The notes: generated from the sequence alone by a model not told the origin. Positions 9,387 through 19,966 are shown, counted from the first letter of the stretch. The stretch is 64,000 nt of DNA from Pictodentalium vernedei (GCA_031216915.1 CM062294.1:28334985-28398984); one strand, 5' to 3'. Numbers and translations: made by a program.

Positions 9387-9702
9387 ACAAAATTCAAAAT
9401 ATTGAACTCTTTAACACCCTTTCAGGAATAACCCTCTTGTTCAAAACAAAGACACCGACCGATATTTCAAACAACTCAGGAAAAACATCAAAGAACACCA
9501 ACTCAATGAAAATAAATTTCCTAAGGGTCAAAAAAGAAAAAAGAATTCAACACATATTCAAACGAAATTGAAATAAGGCAGCAACTTTAGTGATATTTTC
9601 CAAAATTCAAAATGGACACGCTATCAATTTTATTTCAACAAGAAACATGGCCGCGAGTGGTACTCACCCTGCAGACAGTTCGAGTCATATCGTCGCCAAA
9701 TA

Positions 9703-9968
9703 TTGAAAAATGATAATAGCATATTTTTAGCAAGTTATCTTTCAATATGATAATGTCAACTCACTTCTCTGCTATTGTTTACCAGGTTTTTTGTTGATAG
9801 CTGAATATCGCTTTTCTTTAGCTTCTGTTTCTCGAGAAACGTCTGCTCTATTGCTTCACTGCCGACCGAAATGGTTTCACGCGCCGAAGGCGCGCAGGGA
9901 CGGTATGGGGAGCAAGCCCCTTTCGACCCTCGTTGACTGTATAATAGTTGACTGTATAATTTTGTCAT
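9703..9968. repeat. Dispersed repeat, modules a + c
   Basis: Module a (9703-9862) matches 4605-4746. It is followed by module c (about 9868-9950: ATGGTTTCACGCGCCGAAGG...GCAAGCCCCTTTCGA), which recurs at 62356-62425. Module b, which follows a at 4.7 kb, is absent here. Class unknown. Positions 9387-9702 hold AT-rich sequence without recognisable features. Confidence 0.6.
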
Positions 9969-9982
9969 GTCAGAGAGTGGTA

Positions 9983-10360
9983 TTTATTTATTTATTTATT
10001 GATGTTTAAGGTCACATATTTCTGCACAATGGCTAATCATGACCGTGACAGTTTTACGGGTGGAGGAAGCCGGAGTACCCGGAGAGAACCACCGAGCAAC
10101 GACGAGCAGCTGCCAGCTCACCAACATCGTAACTCCGCACTGCAGCACAGGCAGGGTTAGATTGGTTGAAGACATGCGTACCATCGACGTGCAGTACGCC
10201 TTAGTACACGGCGTCATCGTGCCCCCCCCCCCCCCCCACGCGGGCAATGGAGATGAAGTGTCTTGCCCAAGGACACAACGCGGTTGCCGCAGGAGGGATT
10301 CGAACCGAGGACCTCTCAGCTTGCAGCCTGCACCTCTACCTACTGAGCCACCGCGCTGCC
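9983..10360 (-). mobile_element. SINE, full length, perfect TSD
   Basis: On the minus strand the head reads GCGCGGTGGCTCAGTAGGTA (A box) and then GGTTCGAATCC (a perfect RNA polymerase III B box). The central module CGTTGTGTCCTTGGGCAAGA follows, then CTCCGGCTTCCTCCACCCG, and a (TAAA)n tail at the left edge. Perfect 13-bp target-site duplication TCAGAGAGTGGTA at 9970-9982 and 10361-10373. The internal poly-C at about 10221-10237 is a local expansion. tRNA-derived, transcribed by Pol III and mobilised in trans by a LINE (family knowledge). The exact duplication means a recent insertion. Confidence 0.95.
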
Positions 10361-10523
10361 TCAGAGAGTGGTAGAGGAGGGAAAGAGTAAAGGTGTTCAA
10401 CGGCGTCTGTGTCTCCTGCGGTTTTTCTTGGTGGGAGGGGGATGTGTTGGAGAGATTGATGTTGGTGGCGTTGTTGGATCTGGAGGAGTAGTAGGTTGTT
10501 CCTTGGTAATGAATGGCCTGATC

Positions 10524-11323
10524 CTAGCTGCTGTTTCTTCTTGAGATTTCCTGTAGCTTTTTTAAATTGATTGTGAGGATTGTCCTGATTGAGTGTGCTG
10601 GGAATTTTTTTGATACATAGAAGCTATAGTTGTCTTGGACTGTGGCTCGGGTGCTATCGTCCTCGATCTCCTCCCCAAGGAATGCCTCCGCGGACTCCGG
10701 GAAGCTCTCCTCCTGATCGGACTCCTGGTCCGAAGAAGCCGGAGAAGCTAGGGCTGGAGGGGTGGAAGGTGCGTCATCTGAGACAACTTCCTGTACCATT
10801 GACAGATCTTCCTCCTCCATCTCCTCTTCAGACGAAGAGTCTGATGGGTTAGAGAAAGAACTGTCACCTGACGACCCATGGTCCTCCGGACCCTCCTCCT
10901 AGGAGAGGGGTGCCGGGCAAGGGTTGTTCAGGGGTGACAGGTGTTGTCCCTTTAACGCCCTCACTTACCTCCTTCTCTTCCTTTTCCTTCTTCTTCTTCT
11001 CCAGGAACTCCGTCATTCGGCGGGCATCTCGTCGTCTGGCAGAGGGTCCCTTCTTTCTTATTCTCTTCTTCTTGGTGATGGCTGTGGCTGTACTACTCCA
11101 GCGGCCTTCATCCAGCTTTCCCGTGTCACTAGGAGGGTGACCAGTGTGAGGGGAAATCCCCTCACGAAAGGTGCTACACCTCTCCGAGGACGGCGGTTCC
11201 GATTCTTTATCAAAATCCACTGTCAGGTGAATTTTACCCTTGAGCACCTGGATACTCCAGGTGGTGACAAGGGTAGCCTTCACTCTGACACTAGTGTCTC
11301 TTGGATTACAAGTAGGAGCTCCA
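10524..11323 (-). pseudogene. ORF1/Gag-like relic, element unassigned
   Basis: Two minus-strand open stretches. The N-terminal part (10864-11283) contains TLVTTWSIQVLKGKIHLTVDF, then a basic block RARRRDARRMTEFLEKKKKE-like in style (RRRDARRMTEFLEKKKKEKE). The C-terminal part (10524-10820) is strongly acidic (MEEEDLSMVQEVVSDDAP...), ending in KFPAHSIRTILTINLKKL. A beta-rich N-terminus followed by a basic RR-rich stretch fits the ORF1 or Gag of an invertebrate retroelement, but I cannot name the family. It is broken. At the 5' side, 11325-11340 shares TTTAGTTATTAGCCC with 59877-59891, upstream of another LINE, hinting at a shared 5' leader. Confidence 0.45.
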
Positions 11324-11404
11324 TTGTTTAGTTATTAGCCCCTCGGAGTCCAAGGTGCGAATGAAATGATGAAAAACCAACCAATGATGAATAATTGCTT
11401 CACG

Positions 11405-11572
11405 TCTTCCAAAGTTCTGCAAACTTCAATGGCTGAGATCTGGAGAGATCTTGTTAATCATCCAATCAGATGGATTCGGCCAACATCGGTTCTTCTCGCC
11501 CGACAAGACAACGGCAACACAAGTCGGGCGTAATCTCAATACTCAATTTCACAACAAGACTACGCCACCTTG
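11405..11572. repeat. Dispersed repeat, module b alone
   Basis: CTGCAAACTTCAATGGCTGA...CAACATCGGTTCTTCTCGCC...GTCGGGCGTAATCTCA, about 95% identical by eye to 4755-4905 and ending at the same ATTTCACAAC. Confidence 0.75.
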
Positions 11573-11588
11573 CACCCACTTGAAAAGT

Positions 11589-11725
11589 TTAACCCTTTAC
11601 CCAACGAATCGCCGCATGCAATTTTCAAATTTAGCACTTGAAAAAGAAATATTTTTCAAAACGTTTCAACAAAATCATATCATATGACCCATCACTGGAA
11701 CGAGCTCATCGAGATAGTTTCCTTG
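11589..11725. repeat. MITE family A (subfamily 2), half copy
   Basis: TTAA, then CCCTTTACCCAACGAATCG and the arm CAACAAAATCATATCATATG, up to the core GGAACGAGCTCATCGAG, where it stops. The left arm matches the complete subfamily-2 copy at 40594-40842. It ends about 150 bp before the Harbinger remnant. Confidence 0.75.
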
Positions 11726-11879
11726 AATTCTTTTGAAAATAAAAAAAAAACAGTTCAGAATGGTGTTATAATGTCAGGCATAGTAATTAAAACAAATTAA
11801 AATTTGGAGTTGTTGCTCTTACAAGTTTTGCCATAGTACGTTACTCTCAACGGATGGTATTGTAATTCTGGTGTGAGAT

Positions 11880-12662
11880 ATGTATTGCTCTCAAGCCGCA
11901 CAGAGCGACGTGGAATGCGTTATCCGGCAGCTGAAATGGAAGTTTCTGAACTGCAATGGAGTTCTTGATGGGAAGCACATTCAGGTAATTGCTCCCCTAA
12001 ATTCCGGATCGAAGTTCAGAAACTGCAAGGGTTATTTCTCTTTGGTATTGCAAGCATTGGTTGATACTCATTACAACTTTATTACTGTTGACATTGGGGT
12101 GTATGGCAGCCAAAATGATGCTGGCATATTTGCAGTGTCAATGTTGGGAAAGAGGCTGAATTCAGGTTCCATTGCTATTCCTGGGGACACCCCCTTGCCA
12201 GGAAACACACCCAATGAGTCGACGTCTTTTGGTATAGTTGCGGATGACGCGTTCCCTTTGACGCTTTACCTCATGAATCCATACTCCGGTAGAAACTTTA
12301 CGAAAGAGCAAAAACGTTTAATCTACAGACTTTCAAGGGCTCGCCGATAAGTGGAAATTGCGTTCGGTATTCTCGCACAGAGATGGGAGATTCTTCAGCG
12401 GAAAATCCGCTTCATTCCCGAAAATGTGGACAAACGCCTGATGGCCGCAGTAGTTTTGCATAATTGTCTTCAAACCAGAAACGACGAGAAATACTTGTCT
12501 CCTCCTGAGAGTGAACAAGGAACTGCGTTTGACAGAGTTCGACATGTTGGTGATAATAGCACCGGAAGACGAGCAGCAATGGTTCGAGATGCTTTTAAAA
12601 ACTGTTTGAACTCGGAAATAGGGAAAGTTTCGTGGCAGGAAGAATACGCGTGTGCACCATGA
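11880..12662 (+). pseudogene. PIF/Harbinger transposase (HARBI1-like), one stop
   Basis: Catalytic half of a PIF/Harbinger DDE transposase. VLDGKHIQV is the first Asp, VDIGVYGSQNDAGIF the conserved middle block, GIVADDAFPL the second Asp, and RLSRARR followed by VEIAFGILAQRWEIL the Glu block. The C-terminus runs AAVVLHNCLQTRND to ...EEYACAP. A single in-frame TAA at 12348-12350 falls inside the RARR-x-VE motif, splitting 156 and 103 codons. The N-terminal third normally present is not visible upstream, so the gene is also truncated. The protein would cut DNA at 3-bp targets with a separate Myb-like partner, which is not seen here. HARBI1 itself, the domesticated host gene, is unlikely given the lesions. 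Confidence 0.88.
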
Positions 12663-12717
12663 CTATAGGAAGATTGTAGACTGTGCTTAAGTATTTGTAA
12701 TGTAAATTCATTAACTA

Positions 12718-12924
12718 TTAACCCCCTTCACTCTGAAATACCAAAATGTCAGGAAGCTGTTTTTCCCATAATGCATCTAGAAATTTAACCAATTCAATCT
12801 CGTTTGACAGAGCTCAATGAGCTCTGTCAAACGAGATTGAATTGGTTAAATTTCTAGATGCATTATGGGAATTTTTTTACTGTCTGAAATTTAGATATTT
12901 TGACATCAGTGTGCAGGGGGTTAT
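12718..12924. mobile_element. MITE family G, complete (TTAA type)
   Basis: TTAA at 12718-12721 and TTAT at 12921-12924. Termini CCCCCTTCACTCTGA and CAGTGTGCAGGGGG. The centre is a long palindrome through ATCTCGTTTGACAGAGCTCA. A truncated relative lies at 42529-42686. TTAA with C-rich termini points to the piggyBac superfamily. Non-coding. Positions 12925-13112 show nothing recognisable. Confidence 0.85.
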
Positions 12925-13112
12925 TACATATCAACCCAAATCACTCATGGCATTTTCAATAATGACCCGCTGTCTTTAATTTCCATTTTTAATTTTCTTT
13001 TCATACCGAAAGATCTTGAACTGTATCAGCAGAAGGTTGTCCATATTGTTGAGGAATCGCAGTAGTTGATGCAAGTGTTCTGACAGTGTTTGTAGATGGT
13101 CCACATTGAAGC

Positions 13113-13392
13113 CTCGTGTATGAGTCCTGTCAAGAACTGTGCGCTTATCTAGGCTTAATTGCACGTCGGAGTTGCGCGCAGTTGCCAATTCGAATGGCAC
13201 CCAAAGTACGGCAGGTTCTCCTGCATACCCATAGCAAACACAGGCACGGAGGTCCATTGGCTGAAACATTGCTTGTGCTCAGATCATATGTACTGAATTT
13301 GATAGCCTTACTATGACCATAACGCATAGATTAACGCGCATATCGACGTGCTATTTGTGCGCATTTTACGACAGGACTTCTAGTTTTAACTG
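13113..13392. mobile_element. MITE family C, copy 1, core deleted
   Basis: Right end GACAGGACTTCTAGTTTTAA followed by CTG and TA. The left end is degraded (GAGTCCTGTCAAGAA). It retains CTTATCTAGGCTTAATTGC and GCGCATATCGACGTGC, but only half of the GGTCCATTGGCTGAAACATT core hairpin. Confidence 0.8.
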
Positions 13393-13760
13393 TATTCCTC
13401 GAGTAGCTATAAGTTTGCATGCGCTGTAGTAACGCTTGAACAATTATTTATACACGTTTTCATTACGACAACAGAATTCACGTGATTTGAGCATTTCTAT
13501 AAAAGAAACAGAAACTTTGACTTCGTTGTGATCATGCATTGTGAAATTTAAATCATTGATCATAAGTTTGAGTTTTGATAATAAACACCAGAAAAAAATG
13601 ATTTTATCAATATCCCTGGTAAAATTTGTGACTTTTCTGCACCGCCGGCAGTAGAAAATAACTTCTTGTACAGTACAGTCACCGAAGACTGGTCGTAATC
13701 CACGCGTAGGTGATGTCCACGCTTGCCTTTACCAATTAATAAAAATCACCACCAGCAAAA

Positions 13761-13865
13761 TTTTAATTTAATTACCCAGTGCTATATTCATTAAATTTCA
13801 ATTTAATTACCCAGTGCTATATTCATTAAATTTTAATTTAATTACCCAGTGCTATATTCATTAAA
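13761..13865. repeat. 35-bp tandem repeat, 3 units
   Basis: TTAATTTAATTACCCAGTGC with ATATTCATTAAAT repeats three times at a 35-bp period (CCCAG at 13775, 13810 and 13845). Units are almost identical, so the expansion is recent. The single unit corresponds to the hairpin region of other family B copies. Confidence 0.9.
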
Positions 13866-14196
13866 GTTTTTATGATTATTCCCAAAATTGGTGTTTATTA
13901 TCTAATATTTTCATATGACTCGTCCGTTTTGTTCACTTTAAAACATTTGATATTTTGTTTTCATATTAATCAGTGATAAATAAAGCCTTCCGTCAATTTC
14001 ATTGGTCAATTTCAAAACTAGACAATTTGATTGGCTGAACAAAATACAACTGGGTCACATTTTCATAATTTGCATAATTAGAGTTGGGAGCTTTCATTGG
14101 TCAATTTGATTGGCAAAACAAAATACAACTGGGTTACATTTGCATAATGTCAGTAGGGAGAATTTACGTTATCTGTCCTATTTTGGGTGGGTTATA

Positions 14197-14410
14197 TTGT
14201 ATTACCTAAAAGAAAAACGCCATTCATTTTTTTTTATAATTTCACTTTTTGCTTCCAAAACATCGGTCATGACCCCTCGTTGGAACGAGCTCGACGAGCT
14301 CGTTCCAATGAGGGGTCATAACCTATGTTTTGGAAGCAAAAAGATGAAAATATTTAGTTATACGAGGATGTTTTTTACAAGTCTGCAACTCAAGTTAGGT
14401 GATGGGTTAA
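14197..14410. mobile_element. MITE family A, diverged copy
   Basis: Core GGAACGAGCTCGACGAGCTC flanked by CATCGGTCATGACCCC and GGGGTCATAACCTATG. Right terminus TTAGGTGATGGGTTAA. The left terminus is weak. Its core arms use TTTTGCTTCCAAAACAT, the form also seen in the 44.7-48.3 kb satellite. Confidence 0.7.
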
Positions 14411-14461
14411 AAAGTCATACTACGCGGCTAATTTGTGCGTGTGTGTGTCATATGATAAATA

Positions 14462-14597
14462 GAATATGAAATGAGTGTTTCTCTCATGTAATATTTATGA
14501 AACTCGTCCGAATTTTCCGTTTGGGCTCGCCAAAACGGAAAATTCATAGACTCGTTTCATAAATATTATACGAGAAAAACACTCATTCCATATCCTC
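14462..14597. repeat. Palindromic element inside MITE B2
   Basis: ATATGAAATGAGTGTTTCTC...AATATTTATGAAACTCGT and its inverse meet at CGTTTGGGCTCGCCAAAACG. Each arm is ~65 bp with few mismatches. Non-coding, hairpin-forming. Confidence 0.8.
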
Positions 14598-15193
14598 TGT
14601 ATATTGCTCCGTGGAAATATTACCACCCGTGGAAAGTGACCAGTCCACGGCGGCCGTACAGTATTGCGCTGAGAGGAAAATTATTTAGACTACGGTTTTG
14701 ATGTCTTCTAGAATAAGGTTTGGTTTTTCTGGACTGAGAGAACTGACTTTCTTACTATTAAGTATAGTGGTATTTGAACAGATTCGCTTAGCGTCTCCCA
14801 GGTAAATTAATTACTGGATTTACTTAATTAAATTAAATAATAAAACCGAGTTAATTAATTTGTCGCCTACCCATCTTAGGTAAGATAAAGTTGTCTAAGT
14901 ACATTCCTCTTCTGTTACTCAAAGGTTCTCAGCCAGTTGATCTTGTTTTCTTCTGGACCATTTTATGGTAGTTGAGACAGTCGTTTGTTTGTTCAGGAAC
15001 GTCTTGTCGACGCGGATATGGCAAACTGATTTGTCGCAACCAATAGACCTTTCAGACCTTTTAGCAGAACAAAGAAAATTATTTTCTTGTGACATAAATG
15101 TGTATCAACAAAACACCTATTTTTACTTTAACCTTTTCAAACCTTTACCAAACAGGAAAAGTTGTCAACACTAATGAAAACATTCTTGGATAA

Positions 15194-15596
15194 GGCCTAA
15201 AAAATTAAAACTCTGTTTCTCAGGCCTTCGCGCATGGGCTTTTTGGCTGCCGCATGATCTCTTTTTATGATCAATGTGAACTAAAATAAAATAAAAATTA
15301 AAGGTTTATGTCTGATATTTTACCCAAGTTAAAAAAAATTGTAATTTTTTTCCTTGAGTGCAAGAAGGATTTGCAATGCTTTAGCATTGCAAAACCTTAT
15401 TGTACTCAAGGTACAAAATACACCACCACCCGCGCTATACCGTAGATTGTAAGGCCTAAAACATAAACCAAGAACATGAACTTTTGATGGCAAAGAAATA
15501 ATATTACAAAAATAAAAAATAAAATAAGAAAACACTCTCCTGCATGAAATTTTAAAAATAATCGCCTGAGAAACAGAAGATGTACTTTGTGTGGCC
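15194..15596. mobile_element. MITE family E, copy 1
   Basis: Begins GGCCTAAAA, then CTCTGTTTCTCAGGC; ends GCCTGAGAAACAGAAGA...GTGTGGCC. The centre is a palindrome, GATTTGCAATGCTTTAGCAT and its inverse. The second copy at 19967-20376 aligns along its whole length. Non-coding; class not assigned. Positions 14664-15193 show nothing convincing. Confidence 0.85.
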
Positions 15597-16350
15597 TAAA
15601 AAGAACATTTTCATTTTCTGTCGGCTCAAAAAACGAGTTTGCTCCAATGTGAAATCATAGGCTATGTCATTGAGGAAAAAATTGAAATGAAATGAAATGG
15701 CCAATTTTTAATAGCGTTAGCCGATAACCTATTATTGCCTTTACTTGTATGCTGTGTTGTTTTGAGGACTTTTTGCAGAACCTTGAAGAAGATCCTGAAA
15801 GTAAAAGTAATAGCCACGTGGCCCATGAAAGTAAAAGTAATAGCTACATGGCCCATTTACGTCATGTTTGGTTGTCATGGTATCCCGAATATATTAGCCG
15901 CCAATATTTCCGTTGCGGCCCACACTTTTGCACTCTATAAGTCAATGTCAAGGGTGAATTTAGGGTATTTACTCATCTTATATTAATATAAATACCGGGT
16001 GTCGACTCTGTCATCCTTATCTGGAATAAAATCCTGAGTAATGAGTAATTGGTGACTTTTCAATTCATTAAAATATCCTAGATAATCTGGTCACCAAGTA
16101 AGTTAGCCCAATTAGCACTTACACAAATTAAATGTGGTTTGGTTCATAAGAATTAGACCACATTTGGGTTCGTGTCAAAAGTAATTTGGGCTACTTTTCT
16201 AATAGCAGGTAGAAGAATACGCGGACGGGAGAGGGGTGGGGGGTCGCAAAATGAACTAGTTTTTTTTTATATCTGGACAGAGAAACACCAAAAGGATCGT
16301 TAAAGGCATGCCTTGATGATGCAGTTGAAATATAATTAGCCGACTTTATA

Positions 16351-16607
16351 CAGTACGTGGAGAATGTATTATCACTAAATCACCCGCAGAGTGGAGATTC
16401 CTTCCGGGCTATAATTGTAAATTTGTTGCAAAGCACAACCAGCACCAGCAAAGTTTTAGCCAATGGACCTCCGGGTTAAACCCGGCGGTCCATTGGCTGA
16501 AACATTGCTTGTGTTTTTTGTCGATATGTACAAAATTTGAAAGTTATAGCTTGGGTGATAACTCCACTCCGCGGGTGATTTAGTTACAATCCACTCTCCA
16601 CGTACTG
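16351..16607. mobile_element. MITE family D, copy 1
   Basis: TA|CAGTACGTGGAGA...TCTCCACGTACTG|TA, with subterminal TAAATCACCCGC-type repeats on both sides. The central hairpin CCAATGGACCTCCGGGTT and its inverse is the same core found in family C, although the ends are different. Positions 15597-16350 contain no recognisable element. Confidence 0.85.
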
Positions 16608-16610
16608 TAG

Positions 16611-16864
16611 GTAACCCTTTACCTAAGAATAAAGGCAGTCAACACGTGCAACAAAACTTCTTGAAGAACTATTTATTTTCAATTTTTTTGCGTCAAAAAC
16701 ATAGCTTATGACACCTCATTGGAACGAGCTCAATGAGCTCGTTCCAATGAGGGGACATAAGCTATGTTTTGGAGATATTAAACTGAAAAAATAATTAAAA
16801 TTAAATGATGATTTTTGTGAATATCGCTGGCCGGTTTTGGACGTTACATTGGGTAAAGGGTTAA
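16611..16864. mobile_element. MITE family A, abutting the end of MITE D1
   Basis: Starts GTAA|CCCTTTACCTAAG (a decayed TTAA) two bases after D1's closing TA and ends GGGTAAAGGGTTAA at 16864. The central palindrome runs through GGAACGAGCTCAATGAGCTC. Positions 16865-17229 show nothing recognisable. Confidence 0.85.
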
Positions 16865-17229
16865 AAACTACCAGGAACTTTATTAGAAAAGAAATAAAAT
16901 ATACGTATAACTGTCGAAACGCAAGTTCTTAGTTAATTAACACGTACTTTTCCAACACTCTAGATTGGTTATGCCGGCCCCCAGCAACCGGAACCGGTTG
17001 TTACGGGCATCCCTTGTATGATTGACTGTCTGTGTGTATGTGACACAAATCCAAGTGTGAAATCTTGGTTTCAATAAAATACATGATCACATGCAAGACC
17101 CACTCGATATCTCTTAGAGACCAATCCTGGTAAAAATGTTCCGACTGTTGAGGCAGGGGAAACACGTCTCTTAGCAACGCCTCTGCACGCGGCATTCAAA
17201 ATACAATATTACACCTCTTATTGATTGAT

Positions 17230-17530
17230 TGGTTGATTGATTGTTATTAATTACTTAATTAATTAATTAATTAATTAATTTGTTTATTGGAGTTTAACAA
17301 CACTTTCGACAGCCAGAGTCACCTCGTGCCGGGCAGTTTTAAAGGTGGAGGAAGCCGGAGTACCCCGAGAAGACAGCTGAGCAACGGCGAACAACTGCCA
17401 GGCTCCCCAACGAACAAACTCCACACAAGCAGGGTTAGCATTGGTTGAAGACAGGTGTACTATCGACGCACATTACGCCTTAATACACAGCGCCACCGTG
17501 CCCTCCACGTGGGCAATCGAGCTATAGTGC
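17230..17530 (-). mobile_element. SINE, 5'-truncated, diverged
   Basis: The tail lies at the left: an ATTA/TTAA repeat, then TTTATTGGAGTTTAACAACA. The body reads TTAAAGGTGGAGGAAGCCGG and CAGGGTTAGCATTGGTTGAA and is cut within the central module near GTGCCTTGCATTAC. No A or B box remains. Confidence 0.75.
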
Positions 17531-17623
17531 CTTGCATTACATCTGTTAATTGGTGATGTTCATGTACTCAGATTTTAGTTTGGAGTTCGGGAGAGCTTTA
17601 GGAATGTATCAGGGTTGGTAACA

Positions 17624-17932
17624 GGACAAAACCCCCTCAAGACAAAACCCCCTCAGACAAAGCCCCCTCATTTCTGCATTCAAAGACAAAACCCCCCTCA
17701 AGACAAAACCCCCTCAAGACAAAACCCCCTCACCAGAAATATTATTTTTAGAATATGGTGAAAATAAAAATGTTAATATATCATTTTTTGGAAAGAGTGG
17801 GGGGGGGGGGGGGGGGGGGGGTACTTTATGTTTAATTTTTTCAGTTCTTTAAATCATTTTTTGGAAGGGCGCGGAAGTGTGAATAATTTGTATTTTTTTA
17901 TTATACCAGAAAATAATAATAATAATAATAAT

Positions 17933-17993
<61 letters not shown>

Positions 17994-18390
17994 TTTTTAG
18001 TAATTTTCTTGTCATCTTATATTATGTGGTTCAAACTCTTACAGAAAAAAATAAAGTGCATAATATAGTGTACTTTCAAGAAGTATTATGAAAACAAAAT
18101 TCAGTTTTCATGTATCAAAAGGTGTTACCATATGCATGTTTACTATATTTGAGAAAAAATATTTTTTATGAAAAATGAGTAAACAAAAAAAAAAAAAACC
18201 AATAAAAAAATAAATTCAAATCGTGTTCATTATCATTTATTGTTTTTGCTACGTGAGGGGGTTCTGTCCAAGAAGTCAATTAAGGTGAGGTGGGGGGGGG
18301 GGGGGGGGTGTTGTCCTGAGGGGGGTTTGTCAGCAGGGTTTTTTTTTCCGCGGGGGTTGTGTCTTGAGGTGGCTTTGGCCTAGATCCATC
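17624..18390. mobile_element. TIR element with repeated GACAAAACCCCCTCA ends
   Basis: The left side holds at least five near-tandem copies of AAGACAAAACCCCCTC (17624-17735). The right side holds inverted equivalents (TGAGGGGGTT near 18255, GAGGGGGGTTTGTC near 18318, TTGTGTCTTGAGG near 18357). Inside are a poly-G run (about 17801-17820), an (AAT)n microsatellite (17911-17994) and a second G run (about 18292-18308). AT-rich and non-coding; the poly-Asn frame over the microsatellite is not a gene. Class not assigned. Confidence 0.6.
17911..17994. repeat. (AAT)n microsatellite
   Basis: About 27 AAT triplets with one interruption (ATATTAAT). Confidence 0.95.
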
Positions 18391-18742
18391 AGGGTTTGCT
18401 CAACACTTTATAACGACTGATTAGCGCATACCTAAATTGTGCGTGTTTCCAACACGGAATATGTTCCTTGGTAACATCATCTCAGGAGAGGGTGTTATAT
18501 TTCCAAGTGAATATTATTGCACAGCTGTGGCACATTGTCAGAAACGTGTGGGAGTTTTCCTAATCAAAACATAATACTTTTGGCCTTTCGCAATATGCAG
18601 ATGGTGTCCATCTGGCAAGCTATTGTATCACAATATTCACAGAACACCATTCTGGGTATAACCAGAGAGGATATCTTTCAAAACATAGAAAGACAAACTC
18701 GCCTAAATTTCGCACATATTTATATTCAAGACGATGTGGCGG

Positions 18743-19323
18743 TAGGGCTGCACGATATTCAAAACTGAATACCGGTATCGCTATTCAAACAAATACCGCG
18801 GTATACCAGTATATCGAAAACTGTTCAGAAAAATGAACATAAGTACCACAATCGAGGCTTGAGGCATACAGTCGTAACGAATTAGCATGCCTTGATGACG
18901 CGGTTCGAAAAACCTTTACCCAAGGCAGACAATATCAAAATTTATTATTTTAAAAAAAAGTTAATCAGATTTTCCCCCCCAAAAATCTACAGAACAATAT
19001 CATGTGACCCCTCATTGGAACGAGCTCGATGAGCTCGTTCCAACTAGGGGTCACATGATATAGTTTTGTTGAAATTTTTTAACATTACTTTTCCAACTGC
19101 CGAAATTGTATATTACGAGAGCACATGAAGACGATTAATTGCGTAAAGGCATAATATTATCCATTCGGGTCTGCAGTTAAAAAACTCAAGACATCTTGAA
19201 AATTAAATTGTGGGTAAATGAATAATGACGATAAACCGATATTTTTGTAATTACACCGGTATTCAATCGATATTGGTTTGAATACCTGTATATATCGGTT
19301 TATCGATATATCGTGCAGCCCTA
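18743..19323. mobile_element. MITE with TAGGGCTGCACGATAT ends, holding a MITE A
   Basis: Left TAGGGCTGCACGATAT and right ATATCGTGCAGCCCTA are exact inverses. The subterminal arms (ACCGGTAT, CGATATAT) are complementary too. This terminus style is common among hAT-type non-autonomous elements (family knowledge), but the target-site duplication is not clear. A family A MITE is nested at about 18911-19146. Positions 18391-18742 show nothing recognisable. Confidence 0.8.
18911..19146. mobile_element. MITE family A (subfamily 2), nested
   Basis: Left AACCTTTACCCAAGG, core GGAACGAGCTCGATGAGCTC flanked by ATATCATGTGACCCC and its inverse, right AATTGCGTAAAGG. The termini are decayed, so it is older than the copies with intact TTAA. 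Confidence 0.7.
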
Positions 19324-19966
19324 TATGGCGCCGTGTGAACACGTTGATCTCAAATTGTGCAAGCTTCCTCTTACTTGGTTTAGACAAGTCAATATCAGAT
19401 TTCGCCCCAAAATATTCTTTGCCTCTGGAGTTATCCATGTATATTCCAAGGTGTATGTAAATTTACATTGGAATGAAAACTGATACATCCTGAGGCGCAT
19501 AGATAACGAATTTATTTTGTCACTAAGTTCATTCACATTGAAGAAAAATTTCAATTCTGCAGAATAGGAAAATTCTGCAGAATAGGAAAATAACCTATCT
19601 ACGAGCTCTGCCAAACAAAATATAATGGGTTATATCTCTAGTTATTTTCACGATGAGACGTCTCGGAGATAAATAAATTGGTCAATGATATGGTCTTCAG
19701 AATTATCAGTGAGTACCTTAACATCGAGAGGTTTAAATAGATGCTCTGACGTTTTACAATGTAACAAAACAAGAAGAAAGCCAACAAATACTGTCCAAAT
19801 GGCATGTTAAAAAAGAAAAAAAAAAAACAAAATTGATAACTCCATATTAAAAATAGTTCCATCATAGACCGAATTTGTGTCATGATTAACACAAAATTAA
19901 AGGTATAATTTGGGTTTTTTTTTCCCCCAATGAACATCACTGTTAATTTCAATATATATGCCATTA

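Larger units (their letters stand above)
13671..14663. mobile_element. MITE family B, copy 2, expanded and invaded
   Basis: Left end CAGTACAGTCACCGAAGACT preceded by TA; right end CCAGTCCACGGCGGCCGTAC. It holds CCACGCGTAGGTGATGTCC as in the other B copies. It has grown to ~1 kb through a 35-bp tandem repeat (13761-13865), a family A MITE (14197-14410) and a hairpin element (14462-14597). Between them, 13985-14150 contains a diverged duplication of CATTGGTCAATTT...ACAACTGGGT. Positions 13393-13670 show nothing recognisable. Confidence 0.7.

Noticed and set aside
17828-18091. Poly-asparagine ORF
   Set aside because: It is the translation of the (AAT)n microsatellite within a non-coding element.
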